Assembly (NCBI RefSeq): GCF_030063135.1
Contig: NZ_JASISO010000025.1
Span: 1-64,000 of the forward strand
Length of the DNA: 64,000 nucleotides
Reading direction: 5' to 3'
Source of the DNA: Streptomyces sp. G-G2
GTDB taxonomy: Bacteria; Actinomycetota; Actinomycetes; Streptomycetales; Streptomycetaceae
The notes beneath the pieces are model-generated. The model was not told the origin of the DNA, did not search any database, and saw only the letters and a list, made by a program, of their open reading frames with translations. Below, piece after piece: positions 50,821-62,100 of this stretch. Position numbers and translations under genes: made by a program. Within the stretch, counting starts at the first letter, position 1, and the number at the start of each line of letters is the position of its first letter.

Positions 50821-51105
50821 GATCTGGTGTCCGATTCCGGGACGGCAGCCAGACAACGAGCGAGGCCCCGTCCCTCGACGACTGCCGGGGAACCGGCCCA
50901 TCCCGATGTCGGGTTGGGCGTCCGCGTTGGACCTCCGCGGTGAGGGAGCAAGGCGTGGCGTCCGGCTAAGGCTGGACGAGCCTAGTACACGTAGATCAAC
51001 ATACTGTCGCCCAGGCGTAGCCTCGGTTGGCACGGTGAGGACGACGTCACGCATCTCAGGCGAGGCCCTGAGGAGGATCCGGAAGGATGCCCGCAGACTG
51101 ACTCG
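50821..51105. other. Non-coding debris between tail gene and IS fragment
   Basis: A GC-rich stretch without a supportable gene. The minus-strand frame is open but reads as Arg/Pro/Ser-rich noise. Confidence 0.3.
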
Positions 51106-51408
51106 CTATCCGGCCCCAGTCAGTTCCCTCGCGACTGCGCGGGTCGACTTCAGCGTCCATAGCAGCAGTGACATCGGATCACCCTGTACATCCGGCTCGA
51201 CCAGCGCGAGCAAAACCAGCCGCAGCCCCCGATCGAGATCCGCGAGCCGCTTGCGGCCTCCGCCCGGACGCCGGACCCGGCCCGAGAGCTCCTCGCCAGC
51301 TTCCAGCTCGAACACACCCTTGCGGACCGTCGTCTCACTCAGCCCGGCCGCCCGTGCGGCAGTCCGAACGTCGCCGTGCCCCAGGACGCGAGCCTCGGCA
51401 GCCATCAA
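51106..51408 (-). mobile_element. ISAzo13-family transposase fragment
   Basis: 100 codons similar to the N-terminal part of ISAzo13 transposases: AAEARVLGHGDVRTAARAAG, SGRVRRPGGGRKRLADLD, and LLWTLKSTRAVARELTGAG. The DDE catalytic part is missing; the frame stops at 51106 and the following sequence is unrelated. The normal start is also missing. It is a relic that probably marks the breakpoint of the phage tail module. Confidence 0.75.
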
Positions 51409-51435
51409 TAATCGCTAAAGCATGGGAGAGAGCGA

Positions 51436-51759
51436 TCAGGCCAGGCGGAATTCGCTCCGAATCACACCGTACTCGGCTGGCTTGACCAAGCAGCTGTAGT
51501 TACGACCAAGCAGCCCACTTTCCCCGATTCCCAGCTGCTGAGCCAAAACGTCGGCCCCCGTTTTAAACGTCTGGGAATTATCGTCAAGTTCTTGACATAG
51601 GGCAATTGCCCCACGAATCTCCACCACCGTGTAAGTGAGTCGCCTGCCTTCTTCTGCTGGCAGGTGCTTACCTGAATGATGGGTATGTCCTACCAGTAGC
51701 GACTTACAGCAAATGCCGCACCACGTAGCGTCTCCTGAGGCTGTCATGTGAGCGATCAT
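51436..51759 (-). CDS. Hypothetical protein, possible immunity protein
   Basis: 107 aa with a CGICCKSLLVGHTHHSGKH segment (Cys and His spacing like a zinc finger), then VVEIRGAIALCQELDD and a mixed C-terminus. Base composition is markedly lower in GC than the surroundings, indicating foreign origin. It follows a deaminase-like toxin fragment on the same strand and may be its immunity gene. No known family is apparent. Confidence 0.4.
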   Translation of the reverse strand: MIAHMTASGDATWCGICCKSLLVGHTHHSGKHLPAEEGRRLTYTVVEIRGAIALCQELDDNSQTFKTGADVLAQQLGIGESGLLGRNYSCLVKPAEYGVIRSEFRLA

Positions 51760-51956
51760 ACCGTTAGGGGCATCAGTCAGGCCGCCGAGCTGGGCTGGAA
51801 TTTGGCCGCCGCCGGAGATCGCTCATCAGTTGACAGGTGGGGGATTTCATGAATTAGAGGTCATGACATGAGGAGACCTATGCCTCCCTGGCGTGGCACC
51901 AGAGAGGCATAGGTCCATTATCAACGGCGTTCTGTTAGCTGCGGAAGGCGTTAGTC

Positions 51957-52166
51957 TCAGTTATCCGTTGACCAAATATGCATTCCGCCGTTTCCGTCGG
52001 GCCAAAGGTATTCGAATGTCGATGCTGTATCCTCGGCGGAGAGCCTCATCTGGCGTTGGCAGGTACCGCAAGGTGGCCGGGTTCCCGTTATTCTGACTAG
52101 CCGTCCCTCGGGAACAAGGCTAGCTCCCCAAAAGGGATCATTAGGAATTGCGATGTCGCCGGCCAT
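51957..52166 (-). pseudogene. Deaminase-like toxin C-terminal fragment
   Basis: 69 codons: NDPFWGASLVPEGRLVRITG, then TRPPCGTCQRQMR and DTASTFEYLWPDG. The PCGTC motif with a preceding RPP is the zinc-binding PCxxC of cytidine-deaminase-fold polymorphic toxins; the catalytic His/Cys-Glu motif would lie upstream and is missing. It is a stray toxin tip, in agreement with the Rhs region close by. Base composition differs from phage genes. Confidence 0.5.
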
Positions 52167-52170
52167 CGGA

Positions 52171-52195
52171 GCGCCGCCAGCTGCTCTGGCGGCGC
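52171..52195 (-). terminator. Stem-loop between IS3 relic and toxin fragment
   Basis: GCGCCGCCAG and CTGGCGGCGC form a perfect 10-bp stem with the loop CTGCT. Its direction and gene are uncertain. Confidence 0.5.
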
Positions 52196-52210
52196 GGTGC
52201 TCAGCGTGAA

Positions 52211-52459
52211 CTACCTGGCCAGCTCGGCCACACCAATGCTGCCCTCCTCCGGAGTTGTTGCCCCACTCCTCAGAGAAGTCAAACCGGCATCCGAGGCGGC
52301 TGGCGGTGCGTCCGCATCACGCACCCAGGTCCGCAGCGTTTCGGGGTTGACGTTCAGATCGGCCGCGACTTCCCGATACGTCCGCCTGCCAGCCGAGGCC
52401 CGCCACAACGCGACCGCGTCGGACCGGAACTCCGTACTGTATTTCGAGGGCCTTGCCAC
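52211..52459 (-). mobile_element. IS3-family transposase OrfA fragment
   Basis: 82 codons: MARPSKYSTEFRSDAVALWR, REVAADLNVNPETLRTWVRD and EEGSIGVAELAR. This is the HTH-bearing OrfA of IS3/IS1372-type elements, cut off at AELAR where the family continues with a leucine zipper. OrfB is absent. Confidence 0.8.
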
Positions 52460-52954
52460 GTAGATCTACACCTTCCAGGATCACCAAGATCCATTGTCAG
52501 GCGTGTCCACACCACAGGGATCACCTCAGGGCGGGCTGGCACCCCCTGCTGCTGCAGATGCGCGAGGAACTCGTCGCCCGTGAACCGAACTACCGGATCG
52601 CCGGCCTGAAGGAGAGGCTCGGCGGCGTCCGTATCCACCTCCTGCAACCCGAGGTACGGGCCCTGCTTGCTTGCTCGCCCCTTGAGCGTGCTTGTCCAAA
52701 GCCGGATGGTGGTGATGACTGCCACCGAGACCGCGAGTGTCGCCGGGCAGCGGCCGGGACCGTCGGCGGATGCTGGGCCGGGGCACAGGTCGCAGTCCGC
52801 AGTCGACGCGGTGGATGCCGAAGGCGTCCGCGCGGCGCTGCGCGGGCCGGGCGCAGGGCAGGCGGCGGACGAAGAGGCGGGACTCCTCGCCGCTGACCGC
52901 AGCTACATCAACCTCAAGATCAGTTGCGGGACAAGTCTTACCGTCAGAGATCGC
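52460..52954. other. Gene-free stretch, IS/toxin debris
   Basis: No supportable gene. A minus-strand frame (52725 to 52354) is open but is continuous with the IS relic sequence and matches nothing known to me. Confidence 0.3.
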
Positions 52955-52990
52955 AGCGGCCCCACAGGAGAGAAATCCGATGGGGCCGCT
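52955..52990 (-). terminator. Stem-loop after the orphan immunity gene
   Basis: AGCGGCCCCA at 52955-52964 pairs with TGGGGCCGCT at 52981-52990 around a 16-nt loop. It lies about 56 bp past the minus-strand immunity gene. Confidence 0.75.
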
Positions 52991-53045
52991 CGATTTTGCC
53001 GGGTTCAGTGGATATTACGGCGCGGTTGCGCCCTCTGGAGCAACC

Positions 53046-53411
53046 TCACTCCTCAAGCGCAATCGCTGCCACGTCCTCCAAACTCATTCCCGAATCAATA
53101 CTCCCATTGAAGGTGTAGCTGTCATCGCAGAAGAACAACTCAATGTCAGTCGGTACGAGACCTCTGAACCAGAGTACGAACCTAGCAGCCAATCCAAGAG
53201 AGGAGTCGAGGTACATGCAGGTTCCATCCCTGTGAGTGTAACCCTCGAGTTCCTGACCGGCCTCCGTGAAAGTCCAGACGATGTCCCTGGACTCCTGGAC
53301 TCCCTGCCGCTGTTGAATCGCAACAGACGGCCAGTCTCGCTCCAAAGCTGCGAGCAGGTCTGCCCGCTGAATGCCATGGCTCTGATCTTCAAAGATGACT
53401 AGGTACGTCAC
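53046..53411 (-). CDS. Candidate immunity protein for the orphan Rhs toxin
   Basis: 121 aa from a GTG with AAAGGAG upstream, 15 bp after the toxin stop. It begins MTYLVIFEDQSHGIQRADLL; acidic residues dominate (DDSYTFNGS, SLEDVAAIALEE), as in many immunity proteins that bind basic toxins. The family cannot be named. Position after a toxin C-terminus and low GC in comparison with the Rhs frame support the call. Confidence 0.65.
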   Translation of the reverse strand: MTYLVIFEDQSHGIQRADLLAALERDWPSVAIQQRQGVQESRDIVWTFTEAGQELEGYTHRDGTCMYLDSSLGLAARFVLWFRGLVPTDIELFFCDDSYTFNGSIDSGMSLEDVAAIALEE

Positions 53412-53426
53412 TGACCTGCTCCTTTC

Positions 53427-55195
53427 CTATGGCACCACAGAGACGGAGCCAGGGATGCCATGCTGCTGCATTCGGTCCGTGAAGTATGGCACGGCTCCTG
53501 ACTCATTGGTGATGACATGAAGCCCAACTAGGGGATTCCCGGGGTCGTTGATCACTGCCGAATATCGAGAAAACTCGTCATCAACCTTAAGGTCAATTTT
53601 TGCCTGAATGAAGTCTGGAACCTTTCCGCCCGGCACGAAGGGGCTGCGCCCAGCGTTGCCTACATGCTTTGCATCCAGGAGTTGGGAGGTGTTGATATCA
53701 AGCCCATCCGCCCAGACCTGCGTGCCTCCACCGGTCGCATGGTATTCAGTCGAACCAACTACTCGAATCTGATACGCCTGGTTTGCACCGCTGCCCTTCG
53801 GTGCCCCCGTCTTCAGCGACAAAGCGTATGAAGTCGGGCACCCCGTATTGATGTTGTGTACCAAGATCGGGACGCCGCCCGCCACGACGTAGTACGTGTG
53901 CAGGCTATTGATGGTGAGGTCGTACGTGGTGGCGTTCGCGTGGTACAGGCGGACCGAGGTGACTTGCGCAGAGCCTGTGGCGGTCTGAAGGACGTCACCG
54001 GGGTGGAGGTCCTGGGCATCTACGAAGGAGGACTGTGTCTGGTCGTAGAAGGGGTGGTGGTAAGTGGTGGTGAGGGTGCTGCCATGGGTGGTGACGTCGC
54101 CGACATCGGCAACGAGTGCGCTGGCGCTGCTGTCAGGGGAGGTTCCGAGAACGGTGGCGAAGGCCATCACGGATGCGGCCAGCCCCAGTGCGGCCTTGTG
54201 CAGGGTCCGGGCCTTCGACGCCTGATGCGATGTTGAAGGGCTGCTGGTGTTCTCGGTGGTGGGGGCGATGGTCAGGTCGACGAAGTCGTGGTCGGTGGTG
54301 GTGACGATGACCTTGTCGACCTTGTGGGTCTGGGGCTCGTCCTTGCCGGGCACGGCGTTCTTGATCTCGTCGCCCGCTTTGACCTGATCGATCGGCTTGG
54401 CCGTGCCGTCGGCCATCAGTACAGGGGTGGACCCGGTGAAACTGTGCGGCGCCGACCCTCCGATCGGACAGCTCCCGCCGGCGCCCTCCTCCACAGGTCC
54501 GCTCTCGTCGGCGCCCTTTGAGGACCGGCCCTTTACCGCGGCTGCACCGGTGAAGAGCATTCCGCCTGCCGCGCCTCCGATGGCGCCGTCCTCCGCGCCG
54601 CTGATGGCGGCGTTTGCAGCTCCTGACCATGAGCAGCTGGCGGAGCAGGTGAGGCCGTAGTCGGCGGCGCCCGTTGCGCCTCCGGATATGCCGCCTACTG
54701 CGGCTCCTTCGAGGGTGTTGGTGACGAGTTTGGGCAGTATTTTGCCGATGGCGGCTTCGGCGAGTTTGCCTCCGAGTGCTCCGCCGAGTGCTCCTCCGAT
54801 GGCACCGCCGACGGCTCCGAGGAGGATCGCGCCGCCGAAGGCCTTCGCTGAGCAGGCTCCGCTTTGGCCGTCCATGCACTTGAAGCCCTGGTCGATGGCT
54901 CCGCCGACTTCGCCGGCGAGTGCGCCGCATGCTGCGGCTCCTACGACGGCTCCGACGCCGCCGGTGGCTGCGCCGATGGCGACCTCGCATCCGAGGAAGA
55001 CGGCGGTGCTGGCTGCGAACGAGGCGATGGCCGCGGCGTGGTTCTGGAAGAAGGTGGTGCTGGTGTTCACCGCTACGGCAGCGGCCTGGTAGGTGGTGGT
55101 GACGACCTTAACGGAGTCGCGAATGCCGCTGGTGACAGCCGCGGTTGTGGCGTGCCATCTCTGGGTGACTTTTGCTCGGATGGGCCGGTAGGCAT
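53427..55195 (-). CDS. Orphan Rhs C-terminal module: Hint plus REase-fold toxin
   Basis: The similarity to the large Rhs gene runs from about 55195 to 53853. The first usable start is a GTG at 55070; a stop lies upstream of 55195. Order: Gly/Ala-rich hydrophobic segment (about residues 10-160 of the GTG product), then a Hint/pretoxin-HINT domain (FTGSTPVLMADGTAKPIDQV, TTYHHPFYDQTQSSFVDAQD, LVHN), then a toxin unlike that of the main gene. The toxin has YQIRVVGSTEYHATGGGTQ, DGLDINTSQLLDAKHVG and VITNESGAVPYFTDRMQ, which fits restriction-endonuclease-fold toxins (D...DAK). Without the Rhs shell it is probably silent, a stored toxin cassette. Confidence 0.75.
53853..55195 (-). repeat. Duplicated Rhs pretoxin/Hint segment (copy 1)
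   Basis: Closely related to 56520-57875 (copy 2) at DNA level with small indels. For example the stretch around 54700-55000 is almost identical to that around 57380-57690. Copy 1 ends at GGTAGGCATC near 55195. Confidence 0.85.
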
Positions 55196-55848
55196 CTTGA
55201 ACCGTTCTGAATCAGCGCGCGAGCGGTGCCGGGCCGACGATGCTGCCCGCCAGGCAGCGGATCCGCTGGCGCACAGCCCGCCAGCAGCTCCGTGCCTTCG
55301 CACGTAAGACCGCGGCGCCGAAGCGAAACGACGGCCGCCGTGGCCGCGGGGGCCGGTCCGGCGGCCACGCTTCAGCTGCCCCTGCACCGCAGCGACTTCG
55401 TCCGCCGTCCAACTGCGCCACAGGCCCCAGGGCGTTAAACCATCCGGGCCCGGGGAGCTCCGGGTTCGAAACAGGCAGTGAGCTCGACGGCGAGATGCTC
55501 CACCAGCAGCAGGAAATCCTCGGACAGCGAATGCAGGTTATCCTGCCGCTGACCGATTCCCCGGCTTGGATCTCGTCGAAGAAGGAGTGGCGGAAGGCAG
55601 TGTGACCGGTTCCGCCACTGGCGATAGCGGGTCGGTGCTATCACTGTTGATGCCGGTAATTGAGGTGGCGTAGGCAGCCGGGACGGTCGCGGTGGCGGTA
55701 CGCCGATTGTTGCGACGGCAACAGAGGCAAGAGCGCCTCACCCAGGTAGCCATACACCCTTCTACCAGCGCTCCCGTTCCGGCCTCCGCAAAGCCGAAGC
55801 CGCCCACTGCTGACAGTGGACGGCATTCGACGGACGCAGTCGGAAGCC
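55196..55848. other. Gene-free stretch between Rhs modules
   Basis: No gene with family similarity is seen on either strand. It lies between the break of the orphan module and the MafI-type gene and may contain the remains of earlier toxin or IS modules. Confidence 0.35.
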
Positions 55849-56103
55849 TTACTCTCCGATGTTCAGTTCATCGACCTGCTCGATCCGATCCGGCGGCAGC
55901 CCGAGAGCCTCACCGAGCTCGTGAATCAGCTCGATCTCGGCCGAGGTGAGCGACTCCTCTTCATCGGACAGCACATCACAAAGACTCTGCAGTCCGATCT
56001 CGGCCTCGTCCACACGGATGTAGGTAAGTAGATCTTCCACCACGGGAGCGGGAACGTGACCGGAGAGCATGGCGGCCAGCTCTCGCAGCCTGTCATTGAT
56101 CAT
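55849..56103 (-). CDS. MafI-type immunity protein
   Basis: 84 aa from the ATG at 56103, which overlaps the Rhs stop (TGATG) with GGAG six bases upstream. It begins MINDRLRELAAMLSGHVPA, then VVEDLLTYIRVDEAEIGLQ and ELIHELGEALGLP. This all-helical acidic pattern is that of MafI immunity proteins, which protect against EndoU-type MafB toxins in Neisseria. The match of EndoU toxin and MafI-like gene supports both calls. Confidence 0.8.
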   Translation of the reverse strand: MINDRLRELAAMLSGHVPAPVVEDLLTYIRVDEAEIGLQSLCDVLSDEEESLTSAEIELIHELGEALGLPPDRIEQVDELNIGE

Positions 56104-59100
56104 CAACATGCTCCATGGTCCGGGAAGGCGGAGACAATTCCCCGGCCAGCTGGTTCCATCGCCACGCGGATGCACACTCCATCACGCACCCCAAAAACCT
56201 TGAACATTGCCGGATTTCCTCTCCGCGTCAACCACGCGCCGCCAGGCCCGCCTCCTTCCCAGCGTGAATTCGGGTCAGTCGCAATGTCGGACACATGTTC
56301 CATGATGTCGTCAGCGGACCAGCTCGACGGGAAGACCGTTTTGCCCGGGTTACCTGGCGCCATGTGGCCGCCGCTCCACTGTCCGTTCCTCCCTAGGCCG
56401 CCGCGGAGGATGTGAGATGTCGCCTGTTCGCTCGCCAGGTTGATGCGCCCGGGTGAGGGCTGCAGGGTCGCATCGCTGGCGCTACCCGTGCTGTCGACCG
56501 TGAAGCGCGCAGTTCCGCAGTTGTGGACCAGAACTGCAGTCGCACCTGCCAGCACATAATACGTGTGGAGGCCATCGACGGTCAGGTCATAGGTCGTGGT
56601 GTTGGCATGGTAAAGCCGCACCACCGTGACTTGGGCGGTGCCGGTGGGGGTTCTAAGGACGTCGCCGGGACGGAGGTCCTGGGCGTCTACGAAGGAGGAC
56701 TGGGTCTGGTCGTAGAAGGGGTGGTGGTAGGTCGTGGTGAGAGTGGCGCCGTGGGTCGTGACGTCGCTGGCGCCGGCAGCGACGATGCTGGCGTTTCCGT
56801 CAGGGGAGCTTCCGAGAACGGCGGCGAAGGCCGCCACGGATGCCGCCAACCCCAGTGCGCCCCTGTGTAGTACCCGGGCCTTCGACGACTGATCCGGCGT
56901 TGAAGGGGTGCTGGCGTTCTCAGTGTTGGGGACGATGGTCAGGTCGACGAAGTCGTGGTCGGTGGTGGTGACGATGACCTTGTCGACCTTGTGGGTCTGG
57001 GCATCGTCCTTGCCAGGTGCGGCGTTCTCTACTTCGTCGCCCGCTTTGACCTGATCGATCGGTTTGGCCGTGCCGTCGGCCATCAGTACTGGGGTGGACC
57101 CGGTGAAACTGTGCGGCGGCGCCGACCCTTCGATCGGACAGCTCCCGCCGGCGCCCTCCTCCACAGGTCCGCTTTCGTCGGCGCCCTTGGAGGACCGGCC
57201 CTTTGCTGCGGCTGCACCGGTGAAGAGTATTCCGCCTGCGGCGCCGCCGATGGCGCCGTCCTCCGCGCCGCTGATGGCGGCGTTTGCGGCTCCCGACCAT
57301 GAGCAGCCTGCTGAGGTGTCGGAGCAGGTGAGGCCGTAGTCGGCGGCGCCCGTTGCGCCGCCGGATATGCCGCCTACTGCGGCTCCTTCGAGGGTGTTGG
57401 TGACGAGTTTGGGCAGTATTTTGCCGATGGCGGCTTCGGCGAGTTTGCCTCCGAGTGCTCCTCCGAGTGCTCCTCCGATGGCGCCGCCGACGGCTCCGAG
57501 GAGGATCGCGCCGCCGAAGGCCTTCGCTGAGCAGGCTCCGCTTTGGCCGTCCATGCACTTGAAGCCCTGGTCGATGGCTCCGCCGACTTCGCCGGCGAGT
57601 GCGCCGCATGCTGCGGCTCCTACGACGGCTCCGACGCCGCCGGTGGCTGCGCCGATGGCGACCTCGCATCCGAGGAAGACGGCGGTGCTGGCTGCGAAGG
57701 AGGCGATGGCTGCGGCGTGGTTCTGGAAGAAGGTGGTAGTGGTATTCACCGCTACGGCTGCGGCCTGATAGGTGGTGGTGACGACTGCGACGGATTCGCG
57801 AGCTCGGCTGGTGACGTATGCGGTTGTTTCGTGCCACTTTTGGGTGACGGTTGCGCGGATGGGTCGGTAGGCATCGGCCAGCTGGCGTTTGAGACGATTG
57901 AGGTAGGCCATGGTGTCGTCGTATGCGTCAACGGTCGCGTGCCAGGCGCTGGCAGCCCAGTTGTATGCGCTGTTCAATTGGGTGGAGGCCCAGTTGGCGA
58001 CAGTGTGATACGCGCCGGTGGCCGCCTTGACGGTGCTGTGCCACTCCTTGGAGACCCAGTGTGCGGCGTCTCCGAACCAGCTGTGGCCGCTTGGGTCGGT
58101 GCGGTTGAGGGGGTTGTCGTCGACGTAGACGAACGGGTTGGCCGCGACGGAGTTCGGTGCCGGGTCCAGGGACACGGTGTCCTTGTTCATGAACCGTCCG
58201 ACGCCCGGGTCGTACCAGCGGGCGGCCATGTTCACCTGGCCGGTGCTGTTGTCGGTCCATCCGCTCTGGTAGCCAAGGCTGCCTGCGGGGGTGTTGGTGG
58301 TGGCGGTGGGGTTGCCCAGTGGGTCGTAGCTCCGGGATGCGGAGAGGGTGGGCGACGCGGCAGTGAAGTTGCCGACCACGTCACCGTGCTGGTCGTTGTA
58401 GGCGAGTGCGGAAGTGGCGGGGCCGCCTGCGATGGTGCCGATGCCCAGGAGGGAGCCGCCCGGGGTGCGGGTGTAGGTGTTGACGCCGTCGGAGGCGACG
58501 CTGTTGTCAGCGCCGCTGTAGGCGAAGGTGGTGGTGGCGCCAGTGCCGGCAGTGCTGGTGATGACGCGGTCCAGGGCGTCACTGAGGTAGGTCTGGGTGC
58601 CTTGGGTGACCTGACGGTCGAAGGCGTCTGAACTGGACGTGATCGGCGTGGCGCCGCTGGTTTTCCGGGTGACGGTTCCGCGGGCCGAGTAGGTGTAGGT
58701 GTTGATGCCGTCGCCGGTGAGTTGGTTGCGGGCATCGTAGGTGTACACGTTTGCGCCGGACTGGATGCGGTTGCCCGAGGTGTCGTAGCCGTATGCGGTG
58801 GTTGCGGTGCCGTTGTTCCAGGAGGTGAGGCGGTTGGCCCAGTCGTAGGTGTAGGTGTTGGAGGCGGCTCCGGCCAGGCCGGTGGTCGTCTTGGATGTCT
58901 CGTTGTCGTTGCCGTCGTACCCGTAGGCGATGGAGGCCACGGAAGCGCCTGCGCTGGTTTTGAGGCTGTCGCCGGTCAGTCTGTGCAGGTGGTCGTAGGT
59001 GTAGGAGCGGGTGTTTCCCGTGCCGTACTGAATCGTGCTCGGCTGGGAGAGGGTGTTGTAGCTGTAGGTGAGTTTGGTGGTGGTGGCCGCGTCGGTGATG

Positions 59101-62100
59101 GTGGCGAGCCGGTCGGCGTTGTCGTAGGTGTAGGCCGTGGTGCCGGAGGCGTCGGTGCGGGCGGTGGGCAGGCCGTCGTTGTTGAAGGCGAAGGAGCTGG
59201 TTCCGCCGCTGCCGCTCACGCTGAGTGGCTGGCTGCGGTCGTTGTAGGTGAGGGTCTCGTTTGTGGCTCGGAGCGTGGTGTCGATCGCCGCGGTGTTGGC
59301 GGTGAGCAGACGGTTGTCTTTGTCGTAGGTGAAGCTGCGGCTGGCGGTGGCGGCTTCGGCGCCGGTGCCGTCCCGCGAGGTGATGTTGCCGAGGTTGTCG
59401 TAGCCGACCGTGACCTTTACGCCGCCCGGTGAGGTTTGGGTGACCGGGCGTCCGGCGGCGTCGTAGGTGGTGGTCTGGGTGGAGTCCGCAGCGGTGGTGT
59501 AGCTGTAGGTCGATGTGGTCACCGACGGCTGGATGGTTGATTCGGGCAGGTTCCACGCGTTGTAGGTGGAGTAGGTGCTGTTGCCGCGGCCGTCGGTGAA
59601 GCGGGTGCGCTGCCCGGAGGCGTCGTAGCCGAAGGACGTGGTGATCGAGTGGGTGGCGTCGACCGGTTGCACCTCGCCGGTCAGCAGTCCGGTGGCGTCA
59701 CGGGTGAAGGTGGCAGTGTGCTGGTTGGCGTCGGTGGCGGACATGGTGCGGCCCATGGCGTCATAGGTCGCCGATTTACTGGAGAGGACGGTGGTGCCGT
59801 CGGTGTCGAGTGACTGGATGGTCAGCGGGTCACCGAGCTGGTCGAGGGTGACCTTGCTCTTGGTGCCGTCGGGCAGGGTCGTTATGGTCTTGCGGCCCTG
59901 GAGGTCGTAGGTGTAGCGGGTGGTGTTTCCCGCGCCGTCGGTGACCTGGGTCTGTTCGCCGACCTTGTCGTACCCGTAGGAGGCGGTGACACCGTTGTGG
60001 GTTGTGGTGGAGGCCAGGAAGGCTCCGCCCGGGTTGATGGCGCTCGCTGCGTAGGAGTTGGTTGTGGTGATGGCGGACGGCGCCGGGAACCGCTCCAGAA
60101 TGGTGCTGGTCACCTTCCGGCCCAGGTAGTCGTACGTGGCCTGGGTCTGGATCCCGGCAGGGTCGGTGGCGGCGAGGGCCTGGCCGTTCGGGTCGAACAG
60201 GGTGTGGCTGACGCCGTTGTTGGCGTCGGTGACCTGGGATGTGTCACCCAGTTGGTCATAGAGGTAGGACGTGGTGTGGGTCAGAGGGTCGGTGACCTTG
60301 GTGAGATTGCCTGCCTTGTCGTATGTCAGGCTCGTGCTGGCACCGGTGATCGGCGTACCGCCGCCAGGGGGGGTGTACGAGGGCAGGGTCTGCCCGGCCT
60401 TTCGGCCCGAAGCGTCGTAGGCGGTCGTGACGGTGTTTCCGTTGGGGTCCTGGGTTTCGGTCTGATCGCCGAAGGTGTCGTAGCCGACCAGGGCCGTCGG
60501 GTGTACCAAGCTTGCGGGGCCGCCGTTGGGTTCGGCGTTGACGGCCGGGGCGCTGGTGACGGTGAGGTGGCCGGCCTCGTCGTAGGTGTAGTTGGTGGTG
60601 TTGGTGTTGGGGTCCGTCATGCTCGTGGGCAGACCGCGCTGGTCGAGCTTCCAGGTGCTGGTGGCCTCCGTGCTGGAAGCGGTCGTGCCGCCGGAGCGGC
60701 CGGCGCCGTAGAGGGTGGCGACGTCCGCTGCTGTGAGAGCCCGGCTGTATGCCTGGACATTGCCGATCTGGCCGTTGTGGGTGTTCCCGGACAGGTATCC
60801 GCCGCCGGCCAGTTTGGCGTTGCCGATGGTCAGGGGTCCGTTTGCGTTCCAGGGGCTGGTGTTCGTCGCGGTGCCCGCCAGGACACCGTTGACGTACAGG
60901 CTCATGGTGCTGGTGGCGGAGTTGAAGACACCGACGAGGTGCGTCCAGGTGTTCAGTGCAGGGGCGGTTGGAGCTGTCGCCATGGCATAGGTGAGGCCGC
61001 TGGTCGCATCCGCACTCGGAGACTGGAACATCCATTTGCCGAAGTTCGGCGCGTACTGGAGGAAGAACGCTCCGTGGTTGGTGCCGCCCTGGGCAACGAT
61101 CGTGCGGAAGTTGCTGGTGTCCGCGAGGTTGGCCCAGGCCGAGACGGTGTACGACGCCGCTGTGTTGAGGACCGGCCCGTTGGTGGAGATCCCGCCGGTG
61201 GTGCCGTTGAAGGCTGCCGCTCCGTCCGTCCAGGACACCGGCCCGGTGCTCGAGGCGGTGTTTCCTGTGCCCGAGGCGTCAGTAGCGGTCGTGCCGGACG
61301 TTTGGTTCAGCGGCCACCATCCGGCCGGGTGTCCGGCCGCGTCCTCTTGCAACGTGCGGCTCGTTACGTTGCCCATCGGGTCGAACGTCGTTTTGGTGGT
61401 GTGGCTGGCACCGCTCGCATCGGTGAGGGTGCTGGTGGCGGGCTTGTCATCGGGGGTGAAGGACACGGTGGTCGTGCGGTTTACCCCGTCCGGGTCCACG
61501 GTGGTGGAGGTGGGCCTGCTGGCGGCGTCCAGGGTGGACTTGGTGACGGTTGCGCCGTTGTTGGTCGCCTGCTGGACAACGTTCCCGGCCGCGTCGTAGC
61601 TGTTGGACTGCTGGACGAAGGTTTTCGTGCCGGTGGAGTCGACGCGGGTGACGGTCGCGCTCAGGTTGTTGTCGGTGTAGGTGTAGGCGGTGGAGTTGCC
61701 CATCGCGTCGGTGACGGACTGCAGCCGGCCGGCCGGGTCGTAGGCGCGAGAGGTGGTCACCAGGTCCTGGGCCGCCGACGGGTTCACCGGGTCGCCGGTG
61801 TAGCCCTTGAGGGTCTGGGTGAGCTGATGGCCATTGGGGTCGTAGGTGTACGCGGTGACGTTTCCGAGGGCGTCCTTGACGGTGGCCTGGTTGCCGTAGG
61901 CGTCGTAGGTGTAGTTCTTGATGCCGCCGGTCGCGTCCGTGGTGGTCGCGGCTTCGTCGTACGCGTTGTAGATCGTCGACACCGTGCGCGAGGCGTCGCC
62001 GCCGGTGAGGTCGGCGACGGTCTGTGACAGGACCTGCCCGTCCGCGTCGAAGACGGTGGTGGTCTGCGGCTGGTGAACAGCCCCGGTGACCCGGTTGGTT

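Noticed and set aside
52354..52725. Minus-strand open frame running into the IS3 relic
   Set aside because: The 3' part reads antisense or out of frame through the transposase relic and no family similarity is visible.
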